22,834 bases of DNA. It comes from Bacteroidales bacterium (GTDB taxonomy: Bacteria > Bacteroidota > Bacteroidia > Bacteroidales > Paludibacteraceae). The stretch lies in NCBI GenBank assembly GCA_900766775.1, contig CAAFXN010000249.1:1-22834 (forward strand). Direction: 5' to 3'. The position numbers were made by a program, and so were the translations under genes. Positions 1-7,145 of this stretch are shown here, in pieces. The notes beneath the pieces were generated by a model. It was given only the letters and a program-made list of their open reading frames with translations, had not been told where the DNA came from and did not search any database. How positions within the stretch are numbered: position 1 is the first letter of the stretch; each line of letters begins with the position of its first letter.

Positions 1-1319
1 CACTCGGTGTAGTCTGCTTCAAGCGGAGTATAGTAGTCGCAGAAGTAATGATACAATTTGGTCGAGATGCTGGTATAACTCATGCTGTCTCTTTGCACAT
101 AGAGCATGAACTTCTGCTCGCGAACAACCTTGTGTGCCCAAACCTCAAGAACACCTTCTTCGGGACACGTAACAGTACTACCGGTCTGTACTTCATTGTT
201 CCACTTAATAGAGTCAATAACGCAATCCTTTGCAGCGTATAAGTTTACACGCGGGTTCTTTGAAATCATAGAAAGAACCGTGGTGTCCTGCTCGGGATAG
301 ATATAGTTATCTACATAGATATGTTCGAAGCAAGTATGGTCGTGCAAAATCAGCGTAACATTATACTTCTCATATGCCTTAGCAGTTGCAACAATCTTCG
401 TGGTATCCGTTACGACTGCGGTATAAGGATTGCTGTAATTGCCCAGAGGAGTGTTGTTAACGGTTACTTCGTAGTCCGCAATGTTGAATGCCAACGCAAT
501 CTCCTTGCCCCAAGGAACAAGAATAGTGTCTTTCAGTGCTACCGTTGAGTCGTTTACCATTACGCTATCCAAAGCCACCTTTGCTACAGAATCCAGTGTG
601 ATAATCGCAGGAGCAATCGTGCCCTCGGGAGCCTCAGTCAGTACTCGTATGGTATCCCCGCTCTTCGGAGCCTCTATTGCATAGTATGTCGCACCATATT
701 CTTCTACTGCCTTGAGTTCTGTGTCGTTCAAGAACACTTTGTAAATCAGATTACCCCAACTGGGTCGAACGGTCATAGGCAAGTCTTGCAATGCCGTAAT
801 AGCAGAGTCGCTGCAGTAATATACTACTGTGGTGTCCTCTTTGATGCTGATAGAGCCGGAGCCGTAGTACATCACTTGTACAATGCTCGGATTGTCAATC
901 ACAAACACCACACTGTCGGTACGATACACATTCAGGTTCGTGGTGCGGAGAGTGTAGGTAGCGCCTTCGCAATCCGCGGTAACCCCCAAAGAATAACCCA
1001 TACCCCAAGCAGTTTGGTCATCCCATTGAGGAGCGTCAGCGGGGGAAACCGTCAGGCTATCAATAATATAACCGCTCTTAGCATCTAAGCGTACCATTTC
1101 GTACATCATCCAATCCGAATTGTAGGGAACGGTAATTTTGTTATCACCAGCAACGAGAGCTACCTTCTTGGCATTGTATCCCTCTGTCATCAGCAATTGA
1201 ACGGCATCGGGGTCATCCACATTGAAAGTGAATGTTACGGGAGCGGGGTCTGCTGCATACGCCACCCCTACGCAAAGCGTTGCGAACAACGCGAGCATAA
1301 AAGAATAAATCTTTTTCAT
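1..1319 (-). CDS. Secreted protein of unknown function, C-terminus cut by the window edge
   Basis: The frame runs from an ATG at 1317-1319 to the window edge without a stop, giving 439 residues of an incomplete protein. The N-terminus is a clear Sec signal peptide: MKK, a hydrophobic stretch, and an AYA-A cleavage site near residue 22. The mature part is rich in Thr, Val, Asp and Tyr, with many short beta-like segments (for example VNNTPLGNYSNPYTAVV) and no cysteine-based active site that I can see. This suggests stacked beta-sandwich or Ig-like domains on an exported protein, but I do not recognise a family. A C-terminal sorting domain, if any, would lie outside the window. It has its own promoter at 1385-1416, so it is probably transcribed separately from the DUF4294 gene upstream. 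Confidence 0.85.
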   Translation of the reverse strand, partial: MKKIYSFMLALFATLCVGVAYAADPAPVTFTFNVDDPDAVQLLMTEGYNAKKVALVAGDNKITVPYNSDWMMYEMVRLDAKSGYIIDSLTVSPADAPQWDDQTAWGMGYSLGVTADCEGATYTLRTTNLNVYRTDSVVFVIDNPSIVQVMYYGSGSISIKEDTTVVYYCSDSAITALQDLPMTVRPSWGNLIYKVFLNDTELKAVEEYGATYYAIEAPKSGDTIRVLTEAPEGTIAPAIITLDSVAKVALDSVMVNDSTVALKDTILVPWGKEIALAFNIADYEVTVNNTPLGNYSNPYTAVVTDTTKIVATAKAYEKYNVTLILHDHTCFEHIYVDNYIYPEQDTTVLSMISKNPRVNLYAAKDCVIDSIKWNNEVQTGSTVTCPEEGVLEVWAHKVVREQKFMLYVQRDSMSYTSISTKLYHYFCDYYTPLEADYTE

Positions 1320-1384
1320 AAAAATAGTAAATTAGTTAATAATATAGTTGTTTTGTTGTATGGTTACCAAATAACAACTGCCCG

Positions 1385-1416
1385 CAAAGTTACATACTTT
1401 TTTGCGAATATCCAAA
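1385..1416 (-). promoter_or_regulatory. Bacteroidota-type promoter for the secreted protein at 1-1319
   Basis: On the minus strand the -7 element TAACTTTG (plus 1385-1392) is preceded, after 20 bases, by TTTG (plus 1413-1416). This matches the Bacteroidota primary sigma consensus TTG-N19-20-TAnnTTTG. The predicted start leaves a leader of about 60 bases before the ATG at 1319. The leader is AT-rich and has no purine-rich ribosome site. Confidence 0.7.
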
Positions 1417-1496
1417 TTTTTAGCAAAAAAAAGTGCTTTTTCTGCATTTTTGACCTGTTTTTTGCATATTTATCGAGTATGAAAGACACGCCTTCA

Positions 1497-2093
1497 TCAT
1501 AATTGCCCCGCTTCCACGAGGTGTATCACGCGCTCGATGATGGCGTCTTTGTCATTGCCGTCGTATTCCTCTTTCAGGTCGTTCTTGAAGAGTTTGGCGA
1601 TGAACTGCCACCAGTTAGCGCTCGCTTTGCCGCGGTACTGCTTGATTAGGTCGTAACTGGTGTGGTCGGTCTCCCGCGACATCAGGAGCATCAGCATCTG
1701 CCCCTGCGAGGCGTACATGTGGCGGAAATCGTCCTCATACTTATTAAAGAGGTACTTCTCGTATTTCTTCCACCATCGTTTGCGCTCTTTGGGGTCTTGT
1801 ATCTTTGCCAACTCCTCGTCGGCGAACTCCATGTCGGCGCGTATCATGCGAGCATAGGGCAGCGTCTTCTTCACGTCGCGCACAGTGCGCCAATAGAAAC
1901 GCTCCTGCCGTTTGTTCTTGAATTTCAGCGGCGCATACACATAGAGGTCATGCAGCGCCACCACATAGACAGTATCTCCATCCTCCACTCTCGCCATCGC
2001 CCGCTCCTGCCCCGACAGCGGCATAGAAAAAGAGCAAAGGCACACCGAAAGCCATAGCGACAACAGGCTGATATGTACCTTTGCTCTTTTCAT
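1497..2093 (-). CDS. DUF4294 family protein, probably exported
   Basis: This is a 198-residue protein with an N-terminal signal sequence (basic MKRAK, hydrophobic residues 8-26, small residues near 28). The mature part has the features I associate with DUF4294: VYVYAPLKFKNKRQERFYWR followed by TVRDVKKTLPYA, then a charged helical region (RKRWWKKYEKYLF) and a Met-rich stretch GQMLMLLMSRET near residue 135. The function is unknown. It lies 65 bases downstream of proS with no promoter-like element between, so it is probably the last gene of a pdxB-proS-DUF4294 transcript. Family assignment is from memory of the domain, not from a search. Confidence 0.8.
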   Translation of the reverse strand: MKRAKVHISLLSLWLSVCLCSFSMPLSGQERAMARVEDGDTVYVVALHDLYVYAPLKFKNKRQERFYWRTVRDVKKTLPYARMIRADMEFADEELAKIQDPKERKRWWKKYEKYLFNKYEDDFRHMYASQGQMLMLLMSRETDHTSYDLIKQYRGKASANWWQFIAKLFKNDLKEEYDGNDKDAIIERVIHLVEAGQL

Positions 2094-2120
2094 CGTAGGA
2101 TTAGGGATAACTAGAAAATA

Positions 2121-2156
2121 TAGGGTTTCTAGAAAACCTAGGATTTCTAGAAAACA
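2121..2156. repeat. Tandem 18-base repeat, two copies, between proS and the DUF4294 gene
   Basis: Two adjacent 18-base units at 2121-2138 and 2139-2156 match at about 16 of 18 positions (TAGGGTTTCTAGAAAACC and TAGGATTTCTAGAAAACA). A partial third copy (CTAGAAAATA) precedes them. Each unit is itself near-palindromic around TTTCTAGAAA. The array abuts the proS stop codon. Confidence 0.75.
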
Positions 2157-2158
2157 CC

Positions 2159-3649
2159 TTAATACGCCAGCGCGAAGACCACCCTCCCCGCCGACGGCTT
2201 GCCGGTAACCATGCAGGTGCCGGGCTCGGAGTGGTGCCCGGGCAGGTCTTGCAGCGGGATGCAGCGGATAGTCGCCTTCGTGTCGGCTTTTATCTTCTCC
2301 TCGGTCTCCGGAGTGCCGTCCCAGTGGCAGAGCAGGAAACCGCCTTTCTTGATTTCCTCTTTGAACTCCTCGTAACTGTCCACCTCGCGCGTGTTGGCGA
2401 TGCGGAAATCCAGTGCTTTCTTGTAGATGTTCTTCTGTATCTCCTCCAGCAGCGCCTGAATACGCTCCACGATGCCGTCCAGCGAGACAGTCTCTTTCTC
2501 CATCGTGTCGCGGCGGGCTATCTCGATGGTGTTGTTCTCGAGGTCGCGTCCGCCCATCGCGAGACGCACGGGCACACCCTTCAACTCATAGTCGGCGAAC
2601 TTATACCCGGGCGTGTATTTCTCGCTCGTGTCGAGTTTCACGCGGATGCCGAGCGCTTGCAGTTGGTCTGCCAGCGGGTTCAGTTTGGCGAGCAGTTCAT
2701 CCAACTGGTCTTGCTTCTTGAAAATAGGCACTATCACCACCTGTACCGGCGCCAGGTGCGGCGGCAGCACCAGTCCGTTGTCGTCCGAGTGGGTCATGAT
2801 GAGTGCACCCATCAGTCGCGTGGACACGCCCCACGACGTAGCCCATACGTACTCGTACTTGTTCTCTTTCGAGAGGAACTGCACATCAAAAGACTTGGCG
2901 AAGTTCTGCCCGAGGAAGTGGCTTGTGCCGGCTTGCAGCGCCTTCCCGTCTTGCATCATCGCCTCTATGCAATAGGTGTTCAGCGCACCCGCGAAACGCT
3001 CGTTGGGCGACTTCACGCCTTTCACCACGGGAATAGCCATGATGTCCTCGGCGAAGTCGGCGTACACGTCCAGCATCTGCCGTGCGAAGTCCTCCGCCTC
3101 CTCTTTGGTCGCATGGGCGGTATGCCCCTCCTGCCAAAGGAACTCGGCGGTACGCAGGAAGAGACGCGTGCGCATCTCCCAGCGCATCACGTTGCACCAC
3201 TGGTTGCACAAGATAGGCAGGTCGCGGTAACTGGAAATCCAGTTCTTGTAGGTGGACCAGATGATGGTCTCCGAGGTCGGACGGATAATCAACTCCTCCT
3301 CCAACCGTGCATCGGGGTCCACGATAACGCCCTTGCCGTTGGGGTCGTTCTTGAGGCGGTGGTGCGTAACCACGGCGCACTCCTTGGCGAAGCCCTCCAC
3401 GTGCTCTGCCTCACGGCTCAGGAACGACTTCGGGATAAGCAGCGGGAAATAGGCGTTCTTCACACCTTTCTCTTTGAAACGCTTGTCGAGGTTGGCTTGG
3501 ATAGCCTCCCATATCGCATAACCGTAGGGTTTGATGACCATGCAACCGCGCACCGCGGACTGCTCTGCAAGGTCTGCTTTAACTACCAATTCATTGTACC
3601 ACTTCGAGTAGTCTTCACTACGCGGGGTCAGTTTCTGAAAGTTTGCCAT
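2159..3649 (-). CDS. proS: Prolyl-tRNA synthetase, archaeal/eukaryal type
   Basis: ProS charges tRNA-Pro with proline using ATP. The 496-residue length and layout fit the short ProS type without the bacterial editing insertion. Class II motif 1 lies around residues 36-75 (MVIKPYGYAIWE then YFPLLIPKSFL). RPTSET is at 123-128, and motif 2 is RWEMRTRLFLRTAEFLWQEG at 156-175. Motif 3 is around GVSTRLMGALIMTHSDD. An anticodon-binding alpha/beta domain follows (about 290-400). The C-terminal domain ends in ALAY; a terminal tyrosine is typical of this type. The start MANFQKLTPR is the natural family start. The gene is 42 bases downstream of pdxB. It may be read from the pdxB promoter and also from an internal promoter candidate at 3803-3833. 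Confidence 0.97.
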   Translation of the reverse strand: MANFQKLTPRSEDYSKWYNELVVKADLAEQSAVRGCMVIKPYGYAIWEAIQANLDKRFKEKGVKNAYFPLLIPKSFLSREAEHVEGFAKECAVVTHHRLKNDPNGKGVIVDPDARLEEELIIRPTSETIIWSTYKNWISSYRDLPILCNQWCNVMRWEMRTRLFLRTAEFLWQEGHTAHATKEEAEDFARQMLDVYADFAEDIMAIPVVKGVKSPNERFAGALNTYCIEAMMQDGKALQAGTSHFLGQNFAKSFDVQFLSKENKYEYVWATSWGVSTRLMGALIMTHSDDNGLVLPPHLAPVQVVIVPIFKKQDQLDELLAKLNPLADQLQALGIRVKLDTSEKYTPGYKFADYELKGVPVRLAMGGRDLENNTIEIARRDTMEKETVSLDGIVERIQALLEEIQKNIYKKALDFRIANTREVDSYEEFKEEIKKGGFLLCHWDGTPETEEKIKADTKATIRCIPLQDLPGHHSEPGTCMVTGKPSAGRVVFALAY

Positions 3650-3668
3650 ATTCTATTTTCTGAATTAT

Positions 3669-3695
3669 CCGATTATTCCGATTATTCTGATTTAT
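3669..3695. repeat. Tandem 9-base repeat at the pdxB-proS junction
   Basis: Three 9-base units occupy 3669-3677, 3678-3686 and 3687-3695: CCGATTATT, CCGATTATT and the degenerate CTGATTTAT. The last unit overlaps the pdxB stop codon (TTA at 3692-3694 on the plus strand). Confidence 0.75.
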
Positions 3696-4759
3696 CGCAG
3701 CGCATACGCTTTCCTGAGTTGCTCAAACGCCTCGGGTCGGGCTTTCAGTTGCTCAGTGATACGCTGTAGCCACCCGGGTGCACTATCGCCCAAACGAGCG
3801 TGCAAAGTTACTGCTTTTTTGTCAATTATGCAAGCCTTTCGCTGAAAAAAGCGGCAGAAAGCGTCCAAAACCTGCTGAGACGCGTTTATTTTCCCTTCCA
3901 GCGAGTAACCCGCTATGTGGTACGACGCCAGCCACGCATGCTGCAGTAGGTCGCGGTTGATGTCGGGTTCTCCCTCCCAGGTGTCTATCGCGCAGGGCAA
4001 GCCTGAGTGCAGCAACGCCTCTTCGTCCACTACCCCACCGCGCGCAGCATTGATAATCAGCGTCCCCGGACGACAATGCACTAAGAACTCCGCATCGCAG
4101 AGGTGGTATGTAAGGAACGCGCCCGTGCGCGTGAGAGGCGTGTGGAAGGTGATGACATCCGCTTCGGCGGCTATCTGTTTGAGCGGCGTGTGCAAGCCTT
4201 TCGGCGGGTCGCTCACCAGCACCCGCATACCCCTGCGCTCCGCCATCGCCTTCACCTTGCTCCCCACATGCCCGCACCCCACTATCCCAAGGGTCAATCG
4301 GTCGTTCAGCGCAGCAGTACTGGGGACGCCCCGACCTTGTCGCGGGCGGGCAGTTCGGTACGAACTGTCTGGAGAGTACAGTGCTCCCTCAGCAGTCAGA
4401 CGGTCGTTCAGCGTAGCGGTCGGACAGCGTAGCGGTCTTTCAGTCCTCAGACACTCCTCCACATAGTCGCACACCGCCTGCGCGTTGCACCCGGGCGCAG
4501 ACACCCATGCAATCCTCGCCTGCTCCAAGTAGGGGATGTCGAGGTGGTCGGTACCGATGGTCGCCGTAGCCACGAACTGCACGCGCGAGCCTTGCAGCAA
4601 CGCACTATCCACCCGTGTGCGTGTCCGCACAAACAGCGCCTCCGCATCGGCAACCGCCTCGCGGGTGATTTCCTCCGGCGCCAATTCCACTACCTCCACG
4701 CCCTGCCCCCGCAGCGCTTCCGCCAGGAAAGGAATATATCGGTCAATAACAACTTTCAT
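3692..4759 (-). CDS. pdxB: Erythronate-4-phosphate dehydrogenase with an unusual internal segment
   Basis: PdxB oxidises 4-phosphoerythronate in the DXP-dependent pyridoxal phosphate pathway. The 355-residue protein shows the D-2-hydroxyacid dehydrogenase layout: an N-terminal substrate domain (VIDRYIPFLAEAL; TATIGTDHLD at 65-74; SAPGCNAQAV at 87-96), the NAD-binding motif GIVGCGHVG at 158-166, DPP at 184-186, and the catalytic Arg in NAARGG (R240), Glu in WEGEP (262-264) and His in SYHIAGYS (H281). The C-terminus KARPEAFEQLRKAYALR fits the family. Compared with E. coli PdxB, residues about 105-156 are extra or replaced, in low-complexity sequence with two LNDRLT copies, just before the NAD motif. 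The start follows a promoter at 4850-4880. It probably heads an operon with proS. Confidence 0.93.
   Translation of the reverse strand: MKVVIDRYIPFLAEALRGQGVEVVELAPEEITREAVADAEALFVRTRTRVDSALLQGSRVQFVATATIGTDHLDIPYLEQARIAWVSAPGCNAQAVCDYVEECLRTERPLRCPTATLNDRLTAEGALYSPDSSYRTARPRQGRGVPSTAALNDRLTLGIVGCGHVGSKVKAMAERRGMRVLVSDPPKGLHTPLKQIAAEADVITFHTPLTRTGAFLTYHLCDAEFLVHCRPGTLIINAARGGVVDEEALLHSGLPCAIDTWEGEPDINRDLLQHAWLASYHIAGYSLEGKINASQQVLDAFCRFFQRKACIIDKKAVTLHARLGDSAPGWLQRITEQLKARPEAFEQLRKAYALR
3803..3833 (-). promoter_or_regulatory. Candidate internal promoter for proS, inside pdxB
   Basis: On the minus strand TAACTTTG (plus 3803-3810) lies 20 bases after TTG (plus 3831-3833), within the 3' part of pdxB and about 155 bases before the proS start. 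The downstream bases CACGC also follow the -7 box at the panC promoter. Function is inferred from consensus only. Confidence 0.45.
4292..4447 (-). repeat. Low-complexity repeat element inserted in frame in pdxB
   Basis: This segment encodes PdxB residues about 105-156. On the plus strand it contains 16-base tandem units CGGTCGTTCAGCGTAG (4401-4416), CGGTCGGACAGCGTAG (4417-4432) and a partial unit at 4433-4443. A distant copy, CGGTCGTTCAGCGCAG, lies at 4299-4314. The wider 26-base stretches 4293-4318 and 4395-4420 match at about 22 positions and both encode LNDRLT. The boundaries are estimates. Confidence 0.7.
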
Positions 4760-4849
4760 CTTTGCATATCATTGCCAAAATTAATGATTAATTACACGAT
4801 AATTAATGTTCAGAAGTTCATAGTACATGTTCAAATCTCCTTTCGCCGA

Positions 4850-4880
4850 CAAAGGTACACTTTTTTTCCGACACTCGCAA
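4850..4880 (-). promoter_or_regulatory. Bacteroidota-type promoter for pdxB
   Basis: On the minus strand TACCTTTG (plus 4850-4857) is preceded by TTG (plus 4878-4880) with a gap of 20 bases. The leader to the pdxB ATG is about 85 bases and AT-rich. It probably drives pdxB, proS and the DUF4294 gene. Confidence 0.7.
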
Positions 4881-5042
4881 CACTTTTCTGCGTTTTTGTT
4901 CCCTTTATCCCGCCGGACTCACCGATAAAAACCTGGTCTGACCCAATACAAGAACCTTCATGTGGCTACATATCACGGACTTGTCAGCCGCCCTTTTTCA
5001 GCCCGTTAGCCACACAAAATGTAAATTTCTGCCTCTCTACTC
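4881..5042. other. Spacer without recognised feature
   Basis: Between the pdxB promoter and the plus-strand promoter at 5043 I see no gene, hairpin or repeat that I can support. Short open frames here lack a plausible start context and protein-like composition. Confidence 0.5.
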
Positions 5043-5073
5043 TTGCACAATTCAGAAAAAAGCAGTACCTTCG
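5043..5073 (+). promoter_or_regulatory. Orphan Bacteroidota-type promoter
   Basis: TTG at 5043-5045 and TACCTTCG at 5066-5073 are 20 bases apart. The -7 box has one mismatch (C for T) to TAnnTTTG. The predicted start near 5080 falls at the base of the hairpin at 5076-5101. No convincing gene follows for 680 bases, so this may drive a small RNA, a small protein or a long leader. Confidence 0.5.
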
Positions 5074-5075
5074 CC

Positions 5076-5101
5076 TGCGAAACGGATTGTTCCGTTTCGC
5101 A
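5076..5101 (+). other. Perfect 11-bp hairpin at a predicted transcription start
   Basis: TGCGAAACGGA (5076-5086) pairs fully with TCCGTTTCGCA (5091-5101) around a TTGT loop. It sits directly after the promoter at 5043-5073. The resulting RNA would begin with a stable stem-loop, as some small RNAs do. It could instead be an operator palindrome or a dispersed repeat. Confidence 0.7.
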
Positions 5102-5404
5102 TGTTCTTTCCTGTTGTCCGGAGGTTACGAAGGACGGGCAGGGTACGTATTGATAAAAAGCGTTTATTGTGCTTTGCGTTTGACAACCTGAAAAAACTTC
5201 GCAACTTTTTTCTACTTATTTTAGTCAAAACCGAAGTAAGCAATAGATGCTTACCGGTATGGTTCTACCATATCGCACTTGTTTGTATAGGTGCGTTATG
5301 TTGCCATATCCGCGTAGGCTTCTGGTTGTTTATTTGACTAAAAGGGTAATGCGAAGGCATCAGGTTGTGAATAAGCAACTCGAGGTCTGCGCTTTTTGTA
5401 TGTG

Positions 5405-5430
5405 TATAGTGTATGGGTATAGTGTATGGG
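5405..5430. repeat. Tandem 13-base repeat, two copies
   Basis: TATAGTGTATGGG occurs twice without gap (5405-5417 and 5418-5430), followed by a partial third copy TATGATG. It lies in the spacer before the BspA-like gene, with no gene assigned. Confidence 0.8.
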
Positions 5431-5477
5431 TATGATGTGCCGCCATATCAACAAGCAACCTATCAGCCGACCATCTC

Positions 5478-5554
5478 GAAAACGACACGAAAACGACACG
5501 GTAACGACACGGCAAAAGGACGGCAAAAAGACGTAAAAAACTCGAAGGAAAGAC
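5478..5554. repeat. Divergent 11-base tandem array, about seven units
   Basis: The stretch divides into exact 11-base units: GAAAACGACAC twice, then GGTAACGACAC, GGCAAAAGGAC, GGCAAAAAGAC, GTAAAAAACTC and GAAGGAAAGAC. Units diverge from left to right but keep an initial G, a central A-run and a terminal AC or TC. The period is one helical turn of DNA. Confidence 0.75.
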
Positions 5555-5572
5555 GAACCAATATGCAATACC

Positions 5573-5668
5573 AGCCCCAACGGGGCGAAATAGACTAGCG
5601 TAGGGACTTGTCCCTACGTATGTGAGGCAATCTCCTCTAACTCCCCCGCCCCGTTCGCGGGGAGGGGG
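5573..5668. repeat. Three palindromes in a row, resembling dispersed Bacteroidota repeats
   Basis: Three hairpins follow one another. The first is GCCCC-AAC-GGGGC near 5574-5587. The second is CGTAGGGAC (5599-5607) pairing perfectly with GTCCCTACG (5610-5618). The third is CCCCCGCCCCG (5643-5653), TTCG loop, CGGGGAGGGGG (5658-5668) with one mismatch. The third resembles the C-rich/G-rich palindrome inside gyrB at 18084-18102. The block precedes the BspA-like gene promoter. Confidence 0.7.
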
Positions 5669-5686
5669 TACGGGGGCGGGGTAAAA

Positions 5687-5717
5687 TTGAATCAATGGGT
5701 CAACATGTGTATTATTG
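5687..5717 (+). promoter_or_regulatory. Weak Bacteroidota-type promoter for the BspA-like gene
   Basis: TTG (5687-5689) and TATTATTG (5710-5717, one mismatch to TAnnTTTG) are separated by 20 bases. A start near 5724 would leave an A-rich leader of about 30 bases before the ATG at 5754. No Shine-Dalgarno sequence is visible. Confidence 0.45.
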
Positions 5718-5753
5718 CCTAAATAACAAATAACCAATAAAATAACTAACAAT

Positions 5754-7100
5754 ATGAAACGATTATCCATTCTTCTGCTGTCGGCACTTTGCACCGTAGC
5801 CACCGCCCACGCCGAGGATTTCCAATCGGGCGACCTCTACTACAACATCACCAGTGAAAACACCGTGGAAGTAACCTACCAAGAACAGAGTAAAACCAAC
5901 TACCAGGGTCTTACGACCGCCACCATCCCCGAAACCGTTACCTACAATGCTATCACCTTCTCTGTAACAAGAATTGGACGTAGTGCGTTCGTAGATTGCT
6001 CCTCCCTCACCTCCATCACTATCCCCAACTCCGTAATAAGCATTGGAGACAAAGCATTCTATTATTGCACCTCCCTCACCTCCATCACCATCCCCAACTC
6101 CGTAACAAGCATCGGATACGATGCGTTCTGTAGTTGCTCTTCCCTCACCTCTATCACCATCCCCAACTCCATAACGAGCATTGGAGATAATGCGTTCTCC
6201 TATTGCTACTCCCTCCCTGTGGTGGATAACCTACGCTATGCAGATACCTATTTGGTGGAAGCAGCAGATAAATCGTTAAGCACTTATACTATTAAGGCAG
6301 GAACAAAATGGATTGGAAGCGATGCGTTCTCCGATTGCATCTCCCTCACCTCCGTAACCATCCCCAACTCCGTAACAAGCATTGGAGTAAATGCGTTCTA
6401 TGGTTGCTCCTCCCTCCCCGTGGTGGATAACCTACGCTATGCAGATACCTATTTGGTGGAAGCAGTAGATAAATCGTTAAGCACTTATACTATTAAGGCA
6501 GGAACGAAATGGATAGGAGACTGGGCGTTCAATGGTTGCTCTGACCTCACCTCCATTACCATCCCCAACTCCGTAACAAGCATTGGAGAAGGTGCATTCT
6601 ATGGTTGCTCCTCCCTCCCTGTAGTGGATAACCTACGCTATGCAGATACCTATTTGGTGGGAGCGGTAGATAAATCGTTAAGTAGATATACTATCAAGGC
6701 AGGAACAAAATGGATTGGAAACTATGCGTTCTTATATTGCTTCTCACTCACCTCCGTCACCATCCCCAACGGCGTAACAAGTATAGGAAACAATGCGTTC
6801 TGTGGTTGCTCCGCCCTCGCAGATATCTACTGCTATGCCACCACTCCGCCCGAGTGTTCTGATAATACTTTCGAGGAGGTCAGCAAGCAATGCCCTATTC
6901 ATGTACCGGCAGGTACCATTGACGCCTACCAAGAGGCACCTGTATGGAGCACATTCTACAATTATTGTGAAATTGAAGAAGAAATGGCTCTCCCCACCAT
7001 AGAGCAAAGCAGCCAACCCTCGCGCAAAATCCTCCGCAACGGACAAATTGTGATTATCCGAAATGAGGTAACCTACAATGTGGCGGGGAAGACCCTCTAA
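5754..7100 (+). CDS. Secreted BspA-like leucine-rich repeat protein
   Basis: The 448-residue protein starts with a signal peptide (MKRLSILLLSALCTVATAHA, residues 1-20). Residues about 70-350 are 23-residue LRR_5 (BspA/TpLRR-type) repeats of the form LTSITIPNSVTSIGxxAFxx. Three of them alternate with a 44-residue module beginning LPVVDNLRYADTYLVEA and containing TIKAGTKWIG. After the repeats comes the capping segment typical of BspA-like proteins (CYATTPPECSDNTF, CPIHVPAGTIDAYQ). The C-terminus (KILRNGQIVIIRNEVTYNVA) resembles the short tail on many exported Bacteroidales proteins and may be a remnant of a secretion tail. BspA-like proteins are known for binding host proteins or other cells; that role here is inference. 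A weak promoter (5687-5717) and a strong terminator (7200-7230) frame it as a single-gene unit. Confidence 0.93.
   Translation: MKRLSILLLSALCTVATAHAEDFQSGDLYYNITSENTVEVTYQEQSKTNYQGLTTATIPETVTYNAITFSVTRIGRSAFVDCSSLTSITIPNSVISIGDKAFYYCTSLTSITIPNSVTSIGYDAFCSCSSLTSITIPNSITSIGDNAFSYCYSLPVVDNLRYADTYLVEAADKSLSTYTIKAGTKWIGSDAFSDCISLTSVTIPNSVTSIGVNAFYGCSSLPVVDNLRYADTYLVEAVDKSLSTYTIKAGTKWIGDWAFNGCSDLTSITIPNSVTSIGEGAFYGCSSLPVVDNLRYADTYLVGAVDKSLSRYTIKAGTKWIGNYAFLYCFSLTSVTIPNGVTSIGNNAFCGCSALADIYCYATTPPECSDNTFEEVSKQCPIHVPAGTIDAYQEAPVWSTFYNYCEIEEEMALPTIEQSSQPSRKILRNGQIVIIRNEVTYNVAGKTL
6144..6746 (+). repeat. 201-base tandem repeat, three copies, inside the BspA-like gene
   Basis: Residues 131-197, 198-264 and 265-331 are three consecutive 67-residue units, each one LRR plus the LPVVDNLRYADTY module. 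At the DNA level long stretches are nearly identical, and the phase is exactly 201 bases: GGATAACCTACGC recurs at that spacing. The 67-codon period keeps the frame if copies are gained or lost. Confidence 0.9.
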
Positions 7101-7145
7101 ATCCCCCTTAAAGGTGGACTTTGGGTAAATACAAGCGTTGAGTGG

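Noticed and set aside
2231..3769. Long plus-strand open frame of 512 codons opposite proS
   Set aside because: It is antisense to a clear ProS with all class II motifs. Its translation is low in recognisable motifs and rich in His, Arg and Val, typical of a shadow of GC-rich third positions.
4760..5753. Protein-coding genes in the 1 kb spacer
   Set aside because: The open frames here are short, overlap repeats or promoters, and have no motif or suitable composition. The best one (5101-5337) is kept only as a possibility.
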